NCBI GenBank assembly: GCA_963780805.1
Contig: CAWADP010000025.1
Location: 62,001-126,000 of the forward strand
Source of the DNA: JASHVB01 sp963780805
GTDB taxonomy: Bacteria > Pseudomonadota > Alphaproteobacteria > Acetobacterales > Acetobacteraceae
Reading direction: 5' to 3'
DNA: 64,000 bases
In this document: positions 56,591 through 64,000 of the stretch, piece by piece
Layout: every line of letters starts with the position of its first letter
Numbering within the stretch: the first letter of the stretch is position 1
Made by a program: the position numbers and the translations under genes
Notes under the pieces: model-generated
Seen by the model: the letters and a program-made list of their open reading frames with translations, nothing else
The model's database searches: none
Told to the model about the DNA's origin: nothing

Positions 56591-57416
56591 ATGAACCAGA
56601 CCCTGCTGGACCGGATCGGCGTCGATGTCGGTCGCAAGTTGAAGTTGGAAGACGCCATTGCCTGGGCTGCGGAGAATGGCGTGCGGTCGATCGATATCGA
56701 GCTGGACACGGGCGCTAACGCCTTCACCCGGTTTGACGCGGTGCGCGCGGCCGGCATCCGCGACGCCTGCGTTCGGGCGAGCGTGCAACTGGGGTTGCAT
56801 ACCTCCTCGGCGGTGAACGTCGCCGAATATGCGCCACTGTTGTCCGACGCGGTGGACGCCTATCTGCTCGCCTATATCGATGCCGCCGCAAAGCTCGGGG
56901 CGGGATGGATCGTGGTGCATGCCGGTTTCCATTTCGGCTCCGACCTGCAGCAGCGGATGCAGGCGGGCCTGGAGCGGCTGCAGCGCGTGACGGACCATGC
57001 TGAGGCCCAAGGGGTCACGCTGCTGCTTGAGAACCTGAACAAGGAGCCGCCCGACGCGGAAGTGCACTACCTGGCGCATACCTTGGAGGAGTGGCGTTGG
57101 TATTATGAACGCATCGCGTCGCCGGCGTTCGGCCTGGCGTTCACAGCCAACCACGCGCATCTGGTGCCAGAGGGCGTGGCAGGCTTCGTCGACGCGATGC
57201 CGATCGGAAAGGTGCGAGAGGTGCGGCTGGCAGATTGCTTTCGCAACGGAGTGGAGCGGCATCTGCGCCCGGGTGAGGGCGATTTCGATTTTCCCGACCT
57301 GTTTTCGCGGTTGGAGTTCGAAGGGGTTCAGTGGTCACTACATGGCTGCCTTTGGCTCGCTTCAGGACATGTTGGCGGGCCGGCAGGCACTGGCCTATCC
57401 CGATTCCTGTCGCTAG
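56591..57416 (+). CDS. Sugar phosphate isomerase/epimerase family protein, frame broken near 57325
   Basis: About 274 residues, xylose-isomerase-like TIM barrel. VRSIDIELDTGAN, WIVVHAGFHFGSD and VTLLLENLNKEPPD carry candidate metal ligands (Glu, His, Glu), and VREVRLADCFRNGVERHLRPGEG (a typical C-terminal block, quoted in parts) suits the family. Near 57325, in a GGGG run, one base is in excess; without it the frame reads FSGHYMAAFGSLQDMLAGR to a stop at 57416. The homopolymer makes sequence error likely. Substrate unknown. It follows the cydB remnant by 21 bases. Confidence 0.78.
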
Positions 57417-57565
57417 TACCAGCGATTCCATGAAACCGCACCATGGTTGAGGCCCCACCGTCTCCCCTCACCGGCAACACGGCCGCTCCCCCGCGCTATT
57501 AACGATGCGTTAGCACTTCACGGCTAGCCTCCGCCCCTTGCAGTCACAACCACGGAGCCCCGACC

Positions 57566-58135
57566 TTGGCGCCACCGGCCATGCAGCGAGGCGTGATCGT
57601 CGCCGACGACAGCGTCATTGTGCGCGACAATGTGCGGGCGGCGCTGGGGGAGCCATGGCGCGTCTTCCTCGCCGCCAACGGCGCCGAGGCGGTGGAGTAC
57701 GCCCGCGGTATCAAGGCCGAGCTGGTATTGCTCGACTTTCGCATGCCCCGGATGGACGGCCTCGACACGTGCTCTGTCATCCGCAGCATGCCGAACTACG
57801 CCACGGTGCCGATCGTCCTTCTCACTGCCTATGACAGCAGCGACCTGCGGCGCCGCGCTACCGAATCGGGTGCCACGGCCGTGTTCCCCAAGCCCTTCAG
57901 TACCCACGAGTTGCGGGAAGCGGTGCTGCCCCTGATAGCGCTTGGGCGCGACGCGGCAGCTTCACGCATGCGAGCAGGCATGTCGGACCCGATGCCCGTC
58001 TCCGACGCCGAGGGTCTCGCCGCCGGCCGCGACGTGCTGGCTGTCCACCGCAAGGTGGACCAGGCCGCCGAGCAACGCCGCTACGGCAGCTTTGCCGAGA
58101 CCATGGCGGCGCGCCGCGCCAAGGCGCTGCGCTGA
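57566..58135 (+). CDS. Response regulator, single receiver domain with C-terminal tail
   Basis: 189 residues. The receiver domain has the acidic pair at residues 14-15 (VADDS), phosphoacceptor Asp57 (VLLDFRMPRMDG), Thr87 (LLTAYD) and Lys109 (FPKPF). There is no DNA-binding or enzymatic output domain; the last 65 residues are polar and Ala/Arg-rich. It probably acts through protein contact. Its 3' end overlaps the convergent hybrid histidine kinase gene by 55 bases, which suggests, but does not prove, a functional link. Confidence 0.87.
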   Translation: MAPPAMQRGVIVADDSVIVRDNVRAALGEPWRVFLAANGAEAVEYARGIKAELVLLDFRMPRMDGLDTCSVIRSMPNYATVPIVLLTAYDSSDLRRRATESGATAVFPKPFSTHELREAVLPLIALGRDAAASRMRAGMSDPMPVSDAEGLAAGRDVLAVHRKVDQAAEQRRYGSFAETMAARRAKALR

Positions 58136-60621
58136 TTGACGGCCTCGAGCACCTCCGCGGCCACACGGCGCAACCCGTCTGCCAGTGCCGGAAGCCCGGC
58201 GTCCTGCCGGTCCCAACCGGCCTCGAAACGGCGTGCAGCGGACGATAGCTCCATGTAGCCCAACTGGCCCGCGTCGCCCGCGATGCGGTGCGCCAGGTCG
58301 GACAAAGGCGGCCCCGGCGCCGGCCCGTCCAGCAGATCGACCAGGCGCCCCACCTCTTCCGCGAAGACGACCAGGTGACGGTCCATTGTCTGACCGTCCG
58401 TGCGCTCGACACATTGCGCCGCAACACCGGGGGTTGGCGCTGGCGGAGGCTGGTCCAGCCCCGGCGGGCCGACCTCCCCGGTACTGACCGCAGCGACTGC
58501 CGCCAACAGGCTACGCTGATCGATCGGCTTCACCAGGCAGGCCTGGAACCCCGCCACACGCAACGCCGCGCCGCCGTCTTCATTCACCTGCGCCGTTAGC
58601 GCGACGACCGGCGTGCGCCCGCGTGGTCCAGGCAGGGTGCGGATACGACGCGTCGCCTCGATGCCGTCCAGGCGCGGCATGCGCAGGTCCATCAGCACGA
58701 CGTCGAAATCCTCGGCCGCGACGTGGCAGACCGCCGCCTCCCCGTCCTCGGCTTCCGCTACTGTATGGCCGGCACGGCGCAGGAAACTCGCCGCCACGTC
58801 GCGGTTCAGCGCCGAATCATCGGCCAGCAGCACGCGCAGGGGGCGGCATGGCGGCGTCTCCACCGCGGGCGGTTCCATCCCGGATCCGGCCGGCGCCTCG
58901 GGCAGCGGCAATTCGAACCAGAACACGCTGCCGCCGCCGGGATTGTCCTGATAGCCGATGCGGCCGCTCATCTGTGCCACCAGCCGGGCCGCGATGGCGA
59001 GGCCCAGCCCGGTGCCGGCGACGCCGATCCGGTCGGCGTCCAGCCGCTCATAGGGCTGGAACAGCCGGTTGCGGTGCGCCGATGGCACCCCCATGCCGGT
59101 ATCGGTGACGGCAAAGCGGATGCCCGTCGCGCCCGGCGTGACCAGCAGCGCGACGTTGCCATGGCCGGTGAACTTGATGGCGTTGCTCAGCAGGTTGAGC
59201 ACCACCTGGCGGATCGCCGCCGCATCCGCCAGCACGAACCGGGGCAGTGTCGGCGCGACAGTCTGGCTCAGCGCGAGGCCCTTGGCGGCGGCCATCGGCT
59301 CGACGATAGCACGGCATTGCCCGGCCAACGCGTCCAGGTCGGTGCGTTCCGCCAGCGGGGGGTGGTCGTCGGCCACCACCCGGCTGAAATCGAGCACCCG
59401 GTTGATCACGTCGCGCAAATGCTCGCCCGCGCCGCGCATGGCCGCGAGGCGGCCCGCCTGCGCCGGCGCCAGCGTCCCGTCCAGCGCCAACAATTCCGCG
59501 TAGCCCAATATACTGTTCAGCGGCGTGCGCAGCTCGTGGCTCATGGTGGCGAGGAAGCGGGTCTTGGCTGCCGCTGTCTGTGCCATGACCGCGAGCGCCT
59601 GCTGCCGTTCCTCGGCGAGCGCCGTCAGTTGGGCATGGCCGGCGTGCAAGGCGGCCTCGCCTTGCTCGCGCCGGGCCAGGGCAAAACCCAGCACCAGCAG
59701 CAGACCGAGATCGATGGCGCCGAGCGCGGCCATCGCCAGCCCGAGTGCCACAGCCTTGCCGCGCCAAGCGGCATAAATGTCGGTGTCGGCCAGCCCGACG
59801 GCAACGACCAGCGGCAACGTGCCCACCGGCAAGAACAGGAAGCGGCGGCGGCGGCGGTCGGTGGGGTCGAAGGCGTCCACCGAGGTGCCATCCTGGGCTC
59901 GGTAAAATGGCGCATCCGGGGGCAGGGTGCGGCCGATATCGTCGGCGTTGAACGGCAGGCGCATCAGGATCATGCCGTCGCGGTGCAGCAGCGCGATGGT
60001 GCCGTGCCGCCCCAGGTTCAGCCGCAAGAACAAATCGCGGAAATAGGCCAGGCGCATGGTGCCGACGACCACCCCGGCGAAACTGCCGTCCGGATTCGAC
60101 CGGCGGCGGCTGATCGAGATGGTCGGCGACTTGCCCGCCTGCGTCAGGAACGGCGCGCCGATGAACAATACGTCGCGGGCGTCGTTGCGTTGCGCGGTGA
60201 AATAGTCTCGGCCGCGGTAGTTGCCGTCGCGCGGGATGGCGGACTCGGAATCGTCCGTCACCGTGCCCTTGGCGTCCAACACGTTGATGAAGCCAAAATA
60301 GGGGGCGCGGGCGGCGCGCTGGAACAGGATCATGCGCCGCAGCGGGGGGGTGAGCGCCATCACGCCGGGGATTTGCAACCCCTGCACCACGGCCTGCAGA
60401 GACAGGTCGTATATCTCCAGGTTGCGCGCCACGTCTTGCGCCACGCTGGCGGCAATGTTCCGCGCCTGCATTTCGGCCGCGGCGGTGGCGTCGCGCCGCG
60501 CCTGCAGCAATACGCCGAGGCAGAGCAGGATGAAGCCGGCGGAGACGGCGCCGATGCAGGCGAGGCCAAGCCGCGCGAGCGTGCCAGGTGCGAAGCGCGC
60601 CAGGGCAGGGGGCAGCGTCAT
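58081..60621 (-). CDS. Hybrid sensor histidine kinase (Cache-like sensor, HisKA, HATPase, REC, HPt)
   Basis: 846 residues from 60621 (MTLPPALARF). N-terminal span, a periplasmic Cache/PDC-like sensor domain (residues about 40-270, with GNYRGRDYFTAQR and PTISISRR), a second span, HisKA with His362 in MSHELRTPLNSILG, HATPase with N box VLNLLSNAIKF, G1 DTGMGVP and G2 GTGLGLAI, a receiver with Asp645 (VVLMDLRMPRLDG) and a C-terminal HPt with His778 (LAHRIAGDAGQLG). This is a full phosphorelay in one protein. The 17 extra upstream codons to 60672 look unconserved. Overlaps the convergent response regulator. Confidence 0.9.
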   Translation of the reverse strand: MTLPPALARFAPGTLARLGLACIGAVSAGFILLCLGVLLQARRDATAAAEMQARNIAASVAQDVARNLEIYDLSLQAVVQGLQIPGVMALTPPLRRMILFQRAARAPYFGFINVLDAKGTVTDDSESAIPRDGNYRGRDYFTAQRNDARDVLFIGAPFLTQAGKSPTISISRRRSNPDGSFAGVVVGTMRLAYFRDLFLRLNLGRHGTIALLHRDGMILMRLPFNADDIGRTLPPDAPFYRAQDGTSVDAFDPTDRRRRRFLFLPVGTLPLVVAVGLADTDIYAAWRGKAVALGLAMAALGAIDLGLLLVLGFALARREQGEAALHAGHAQLTALAEERQQALAVMAQTAAAKTRFLATMSHELRTPLNSILGYAELLALDGTLAPAQAGRLAAMRGAGEHLRDVINRVLDFSRVVADDHPPLAERTDLDALAGQCRAIVEPMAAAKGLALSQTVAPTLPRFVLADAAAIRQVVLNLLSNAIKFTGHGNVALLVTPGATGIRFAVTDTGMGVPSAHRNRLFQPYERLDADRIGVAGTGLGLAIAARLVAQMSGRIGYQDNPGGGSVFWFELPLPEAPAGSGMEPPAVETPPCRPLRVLLADDSALNRDVAASFLRRAGHTVAEAEDGEAAVCHVAAEDFDVVLMDLRMPRLDGIEATRRIRTLPGPRGRTPVVALTAQVNEDGGAALRVAGFQACLVKPIDQRSLLAAVAAVSTGEVGPPGLDQPPPAPTPGVAAQCVERTDGQTMDRHLVVFAEEVGRLVDLLDGPAPGPPLSDLAHRIAGDAGQLGYMELSSAARRFEAGWDRQDAGLPALADGLRRVAAEVLEAVNQRSALARRAAMVSAKLP

Positions 60622-60757
60622 GCGGGCGATCCTTTCCGGCGATCCTTTCCGGGGCCGCAGGCTAGCGGGCAATTGCTAGGAAAAGGTTGACGGGGGGCCG
60701 GATTGACCGCCTGACCCGGCGTGCGGACACTGCCGCCACCAGCCGTCAGGAACGCCC

Positions 60758-61957
60758 ATGAAAGTCTTCGTCTTCGACTTGCTCGCGTACGGCGAGCAAT
60801 TGGACCATCTGAAGGTCGGCAACGAGCTGCCGTATCCGCTGTCGTCCCGGCATTTCAGACCCGATGTCGCGGTGCGCACCTATGCGGAGCACCTGGATGC
60901 CTGGGAGGAGATCGACCGGCTCGGCTACGACGGGCTGGGGTTCAACGAGCATCATTGCTCGCCGTACGGGCTGATGAATTCGCCCAATCTGATGGCGGCA
61001 TCGGCAGCGCAGCGGACCAAGCGGGTGAAGCTGTTGATCTACGGCAACCTGCTGCCGCTGCATGAGCCGCTGCGGCTGGCGGAAGAACTGGCGATGCTGG
61101 ATTGCCTGAGCGGCGGGCGCTTGATCTCGGGTTTCGCCCGCGGCATTCCGCGCGAATACCAGGTGCACAATGTGGCGTTGTCGGAATCGCGGGAGCGGTT
61201 CGAGGAAGCCTATGACATCGTCACCCGCGCCTGGACCGAGGATGTATTCTCCTATCAGGGGAAATTCTGGTCGTATCGCGACGTCGCGCTGTGGCCGCGC
61301 CCGGTGCAGCGGCCGCATCCGGAGATTTGGGTGCCGGTGGTCGGCAGCAAGGAATCGATCGAGTTTGCCGCCCGCCACAACATCCGCATCACGCCCGGCC
61401 TGGCGCCCGGCGGCTTGCAGGACGACATCATCCGCTACTACGCGAAATGCCTGGCGGCGAGTGGCCATGCTATCACGCCGGACCATCTGTCGCTCGGGCT
61501 GTCGGTGTACGTTGCCGACAGCAAGGCGCAGGCGGTCAAGGAGTGTGGCCCGTACCTGCTGTATTTCAACCGCACCCTGTTCTCGCACGGCAACTTCACC
61601 GAAACGAGTTTGCAGCGGCAGTTCGGGTATAGCTCCGGTGGGTCACTCGACTATGTGCGGCCGGAGAACCGCCACGCGGGCGAGCACGCGCGGGAGGATT
61701 TCCGCAACATGACGATGGAGGACGTCGCGCGGCTGGCCGAACGGCTGCCATGGGGCACGCCGCAGGAAGTGGCGGATCGCATCATCGCACTGGCCAACCA
61801 CACCGGCGCCAATACGGTGCAGATCGGCTTCAACCGCGGCGCGATGCCGCAGGAGATGTTTTTGGAGCAGATTCGCCGCTTCGCACGTGATGTGCTGCCC
61901 ATCGTGCAAGCGCATCAGGTGACGCGCGTGCCGGCGGTGGAGGAAATGGCGGCTTGA
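60758..61957 (+). CDS. LLM-class flavin-dependent oxidoreductase
   Basis: 399 residues, luciferase-like fold. GYDGLGFNEHHCSPYGLM, the HEPLRLAEELAMLDCLSGGR block and GFARGIPREYQVHN are typical of this subgroup; WVPVVGSKESIEFAARH is the cofactor-phosphate region. The substrate is unknown. Its divergent partner is the hybrid kinase. The stop codon begins a 17-bp direct duplication. Confidence 0.87.
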   Translation: MKVFVFDLLAYGEQLDHLKVGNELPYPLSSRHFRPDVAVRTYAEHLDAWEEIDRLGYDGLGFNEHHCSPYGLMNSPNLMAASAAQRTKRVKLLIYGNLLPLHEPLRLAEELAMLDCLSGGRLISGFARGIPREYQVHNVALSESRERFEEAYDIVTRAWTEDVFSYQGKFWSYRDVALWPRPVQRPHPEIWVPVVGSKESIEFAARHNIRITPGLAPGGLQDDIIRYYAKCLAASGHAITPDHLSLGLSVYVADSKAQAVKECGPYLLYFNRTLFSHGNFTETSLQRQFGYSSGGSLDYVRPENRHAGEHAREDFRNMTMEDVARLAERLPWGTPQEVADRIIALANHTGANTVQIGFNRGAMPQEMFLEQIRRFARDVLPIVQAHQVTRVPAVEEMAA

Positions 61958-61987
61958 CGCTATCGCCAGTTTGACGCTGTCGCCAGT
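61954..61987. repeat. 17-bp tandem duplication beginning at a stop codon
   Basis: TTGACGCTATCGCCAGT (61954-61970) is repeated at 61971-61987 with one change. The TGA within the first unit (61955-61957) is the stop codon of the flavin oxidoreductase gene. Confidence 0.9.
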
Positions 61988-62081
61988 CGTGCGCCCCGGA
62001 CGCCCAACTCCTGTCATTGCGAGCGCCGCGCCCCTGTCACTGCGAACGCAGCACCCCCGTCATTGCGAGCGCGGCACCCCT

Positions 62082-62163
62082 GTCATTGCGAGCGCTGCGA
62101 AGCAATCTCCCGGAGAATTCGCACGTCACTCGGCGGAGATTGCTTCGCTACGCTCGCAATGAC
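62082..62163. repeat. Dispersed palindrome, GTCATTGCGAGC...AAGCAATCTCC family, 29-bp arms
   Basis: Arms 62082-62110 and 62135-62163 are complementary with one mismatch around a 24-base loop. Partial copies of the GTCATTGCGAGCGC half also occur in tandem at about 62011, 62034 and 62059. It lies between the flavin oxidoreductase and acyl-CoA dehydrogenase genes; a hairpin of this strength could terminate or stabilise transcripts. Confidence 0.85.
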
Positions 62164-62242
62164 AGGGGCCCGATGACAGGGGCCTGATTGCCACCCTGCG
62201 CGCCGCCGCCCACAATCGCCACGTCAGCGACGGAGGCGGACC

Positions 62243-63403
62243 ATGGACTTCACCCTCACCGAAGAGCAGCGGCAAATTCGCGAAAGCATAGCCCGCATCT
62301 GCGCGGAGTACGGCGAGGACTACTGGTACCGGAAGGACCTGCACCACGAATTCCCGCATGAATTTTCCCGCGCCTTTGCCGCCGCCGGCTGGTTCGGTGC
62401 GATCTTCCCCGAAGAGATCGGCGGCGCCGGGCTAGGTATGACCGAGGCCGCCATCATCATGGCGGAAGTCGGCCGCAACGGCTTCAACGCATGCTCTACG
62501 CTGCACATGAATATGTTCGGCTGCCAGCCGATCGTAAAGTTCGGAACCAAGGAGCAGCAGCGCCGCTTCCTGCCACCGATCATCGCCGGCACCGACCGCG
62601 CGTGCTTCGGCGTGACCGAACCCGATGCCGGCATCGACACCACACATATCCGCACCTTCGCCGAGCGCCGCGGCGACCGCTATGTGGTGCACGGCCGCAA
62701 GGTGTGGACCTCCACCGCGCAGGTGGCGAACAAGATTTTGCTGCTGACCCGCACGCAGCGCTTCGAGGACAGCCCGAAACGCAGCGGCGGCATGACGCTG
62801 TTCTATGCCGACCTCGACCGCACCAAGGTCGAAGTCCGCCAGATCGAGAAATGCGGCCGCAACGCCGTCGACTCCAACGCCCTGTTCATTGACGGTCTGG
62901 AAATCCCGGTGGAGGACCGCATCGGCGAAGAAGGCCGCGGATTCCAATACCTGCTGCACGGGCTGAACTCGGAACGCATCATCGTCGCGGCGGGCATCCT
63001 GGGCGCGTCGCGCTACGTACTGGACAAGGCGGTGCAATACGCCAAGGACCGCGTGGTGTTCGGCCGGCCGATCGGACAGAACCAGTCGATCCAGCACCCG
63101 CTGGCCGAGCTGTGGATCAAACAGCAGGCAGCAGAGCTGATGTTGTTCAAGGGCGCCTCCCTGTACGACAGCGGCGCCGAATGCGGGGCAGAGGTGAACG
63201 GCGCGAAATTCCTGTGCGCGGAGGTATTCTTCGAATCTGCGTCGCGCGCGGTCCGCACGCACGGTGGCATGGGCTACGCGAAGGAATTCCACGTCGAGCG
63301 GTATTTCCGCGAATCGATCCTGCCGTTGATCGCGCCAGTCAGCCAGGAGCTGGTCCTGTGTTATGTGGCGGAACGCGCGCTGGGGCTGCCGAAGTCGTAT
63401 TGA
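62243..63403 (+). CDS. Acyl-CoA dehydrogenase
   Basis: 386 residues, the normal length. It oxidises an acyl-CoA to the enoyl-CoA with FAD, passing electrons to ETF. CFGVTEPDAGIDTTHIRT is the first flavin/substrate signature (usual Gly-Ser replaced by Gly-Ile), KVWTSTAQVANKIL the second, and RVVFGRPIGQNQSIQHPLA and AVRTHGGMGYAKEFHVERY the C-terminal signatures. In this subgroup the catalytic base position after GGMGY is not the usual Glu-x-x-x-Arg of SCAD type, so the substrate class is uncertain. GGAGG precedes the ATG. Confidence 0.87.
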   Translation: MDFTLTEEQRQIRESIARICAEYGEDYWYRKDLHHEFPHEFSRAFAAAGWFGAIFPEEIGGAGLGMTEAAIIMAEVGRNGFNACSTLHMNMFGCQPIVKFGTKEQQRRFLPPIIAGTDRACFGVTEPDAGIDTTHIRTFAERRGDRYVVHGRKVWTSTAQVANKILLLTRTQRFEDSPKRSGGMTLFYADLDRTKVEVRQIEKCGRNAVDSNALFIDGLEIPVEDRIGEEGRGFQYLLHGLNSERIIVAAGILGASRYVLDKAVQYAKDRVVFGRPIGQNQSIQHPLAELWIKQQAAELMLFKGASLYDSGAECGAEVNGAKFLCAEVFFESASRAVRTHGGMGYAKEFHVERYFRESILPLIAPVSQELVLCYVAERALGLPKSY

Positions 63404-63482
63404 GGACCGTCGCGGTTTCGGCCGCGTTCTGCCGCGCATTACCAAGGTTGCGCGCCAAGCGTGGGCACAAAGGTGCCTGCCA

Positions 63483-64000
63483 TCAGGCCAGCAGTGCCGC
63501 GGCGATGCGCTCGCGGGTCAGCGGCATGTCGCGGATGCGCGTGCCCAGCGCATGCGCCACCGCATTACCGATCGCCGCTGCCGTCGGCCCAAACGTGCAT
63601 TCGCCCATGCCCAGCGTCGGCAAATCGGGCGCGTGCACGATCTCGGTGCTGATCTCCGGCACTTCGGAAAACTTCAGGATCGGATAATGCTCCCAATCCA
63701 CTGAGGTCCGCCCATCCGCGTCAAGCCGCATCTGCTCCTTCAGCGTCATGCTGATCGCCTGCACGATGCCGCCTTCCAACTGGTTGCGCGCGCCATCCGG
63801 GTTGATCACCAAACCGGCATCCGCGGCGCACCATGCGCGCCGTACCCGAACTTCCTGGTCGACTTCCAGTTCCACTGCGACCGCGGCATAAGCGGCCTTG
63901 TTCTTGTAGCGCGCCCAACCCAGGCCAACGCCGCGCCCGCTGCCCGCCGGCCCGCGCGAGGCCCAGCCGCAACGCTCCGCCACGTTCTCGATCAGCCGCC
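63483..64000 (-). CDS. Molybdopterin-binding xanthine dehydrogenase-family large subunit, C-terminal part (cut by window edge)
   Basis: The last about 172 residues are visible; the frame is open beyond 64000 (LIENVAERCGW precedes the GTG at 63983). RGVGLGWARYKNKAAYAAVAVELE, split here at the ARY, and AGLVINPDGARNQLEGGIVQ, again shown in part by family match, and GMGECTFGPTAAAIGNAVAHA are the conserved end of the molybdenum-cofactor subunit, with the catalytic Glu in GMGE. These enzymes hydroxylate aldehydes or N-heterocycles, passing electrons to an iron-sulfur subunit, presumably encoded outside the window. Substrate unknown. Confidence 0.85.
   Translation of the reverse strand, partial: RLIENVAERCGWASRGPAGSGRGVGLGWARYKNKAAYAAVAVELEVDQEVRVRRAWCAADAGLVINPDGARNQLEGGIVQAISMTLKEQMRLDADGRTSVDWEHYPILKFSEVPEISTEIVHAPDLPTLGMGECTFGPTAAAIGNAVAHALGTRIRDMPLTRERIAAALLA

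Overview
The window is GC-rich DNA from an alphaproteobacterium, most likely Rhodospirillales/Acetobacteraceae. This rests on gene order (proA-nadD-rsfS; miaB-phoH-ybeY-corC), on the codon bias and on the protein families; no taxonomic search was run. It mixes housekeeping blocks with accessory metabolism, toxin-antitoxin genes, remnants and many short intergenic repeats.

Layout. 0-11 kb: the start of a transglutaminase-like gene and an ATP-grasp/alpha-E gene (a predicted peptide-ligase/protease pair), an unknown membrane protein, a cupin, methylmalonyl-CoA epimerase, a sulfotransferase, an MBL hydrolase, 3-hydroxyisobutyryl-CoA hydrolase and a membrane-anchored Ala/Pro-rich protein. 11-17.5 kb: a luciferase-like monooxygenase with an MFS transporter, then proA-nadD-rsfS and a class II aldolase. 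17.7-21.5 kb: a minus-strand catabolic cluster (Asp/Glu racemase family, cis-dihydrodiol-type dehydrogenase, Rieske dioxygenase alpha and beta). 21.8-27 kb: methyltransferase, lipid-linked-sugar type glycosyltransferase, polytopic membrane protein, second luciferase-like enzyme. 27.2-28.6 kb: an inverted-repeat-bounded element carrying a secreted beta-propeller gene and no transposase. 28.6-33 kb: DUF3108-like protein, tRNA-Val, a 17-bp tandem array, an SDR, an Xre/RES toxin-antitoxin pair and an MBL hydrolase. 33.8-38.6 kb: miaB-phoH-(HicB-like, decayed small membrane protein)-ybeY-corC. 38.9-46.7 kb: AEC permease, RND pump with adaptor, two-subunit ThDP decarboxylase. 47-54.5 kb: one 2489-residue ORF made of four TPR plus glycosyltransferase-9-like modules. 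54.7-64 kb: 2-hydroxyacid dehydrogenase, cydB remnant, sugar isomerase/epimerase, response regulator and convergent hybrid kinase, third luciferase-like enzyme, acyl-CoA dehydrogenase and the end of a molybdopterin hydroxylase.

Two patterns cut across the window. First, about a dozen genes, including miaB and corC, are split by one-base frame changes, mostly one extra base; this looks more like base-level sequence error than biology, but it must be resolved before any of them is called a pseudogene. Second, short tandem arrays repeatedly begin at or beside the stop codon of a gene, with units resembling that gene's own 3' end. Several families of dispersed palindromes also occur, one copy being translated inside the giant TPR ORF.
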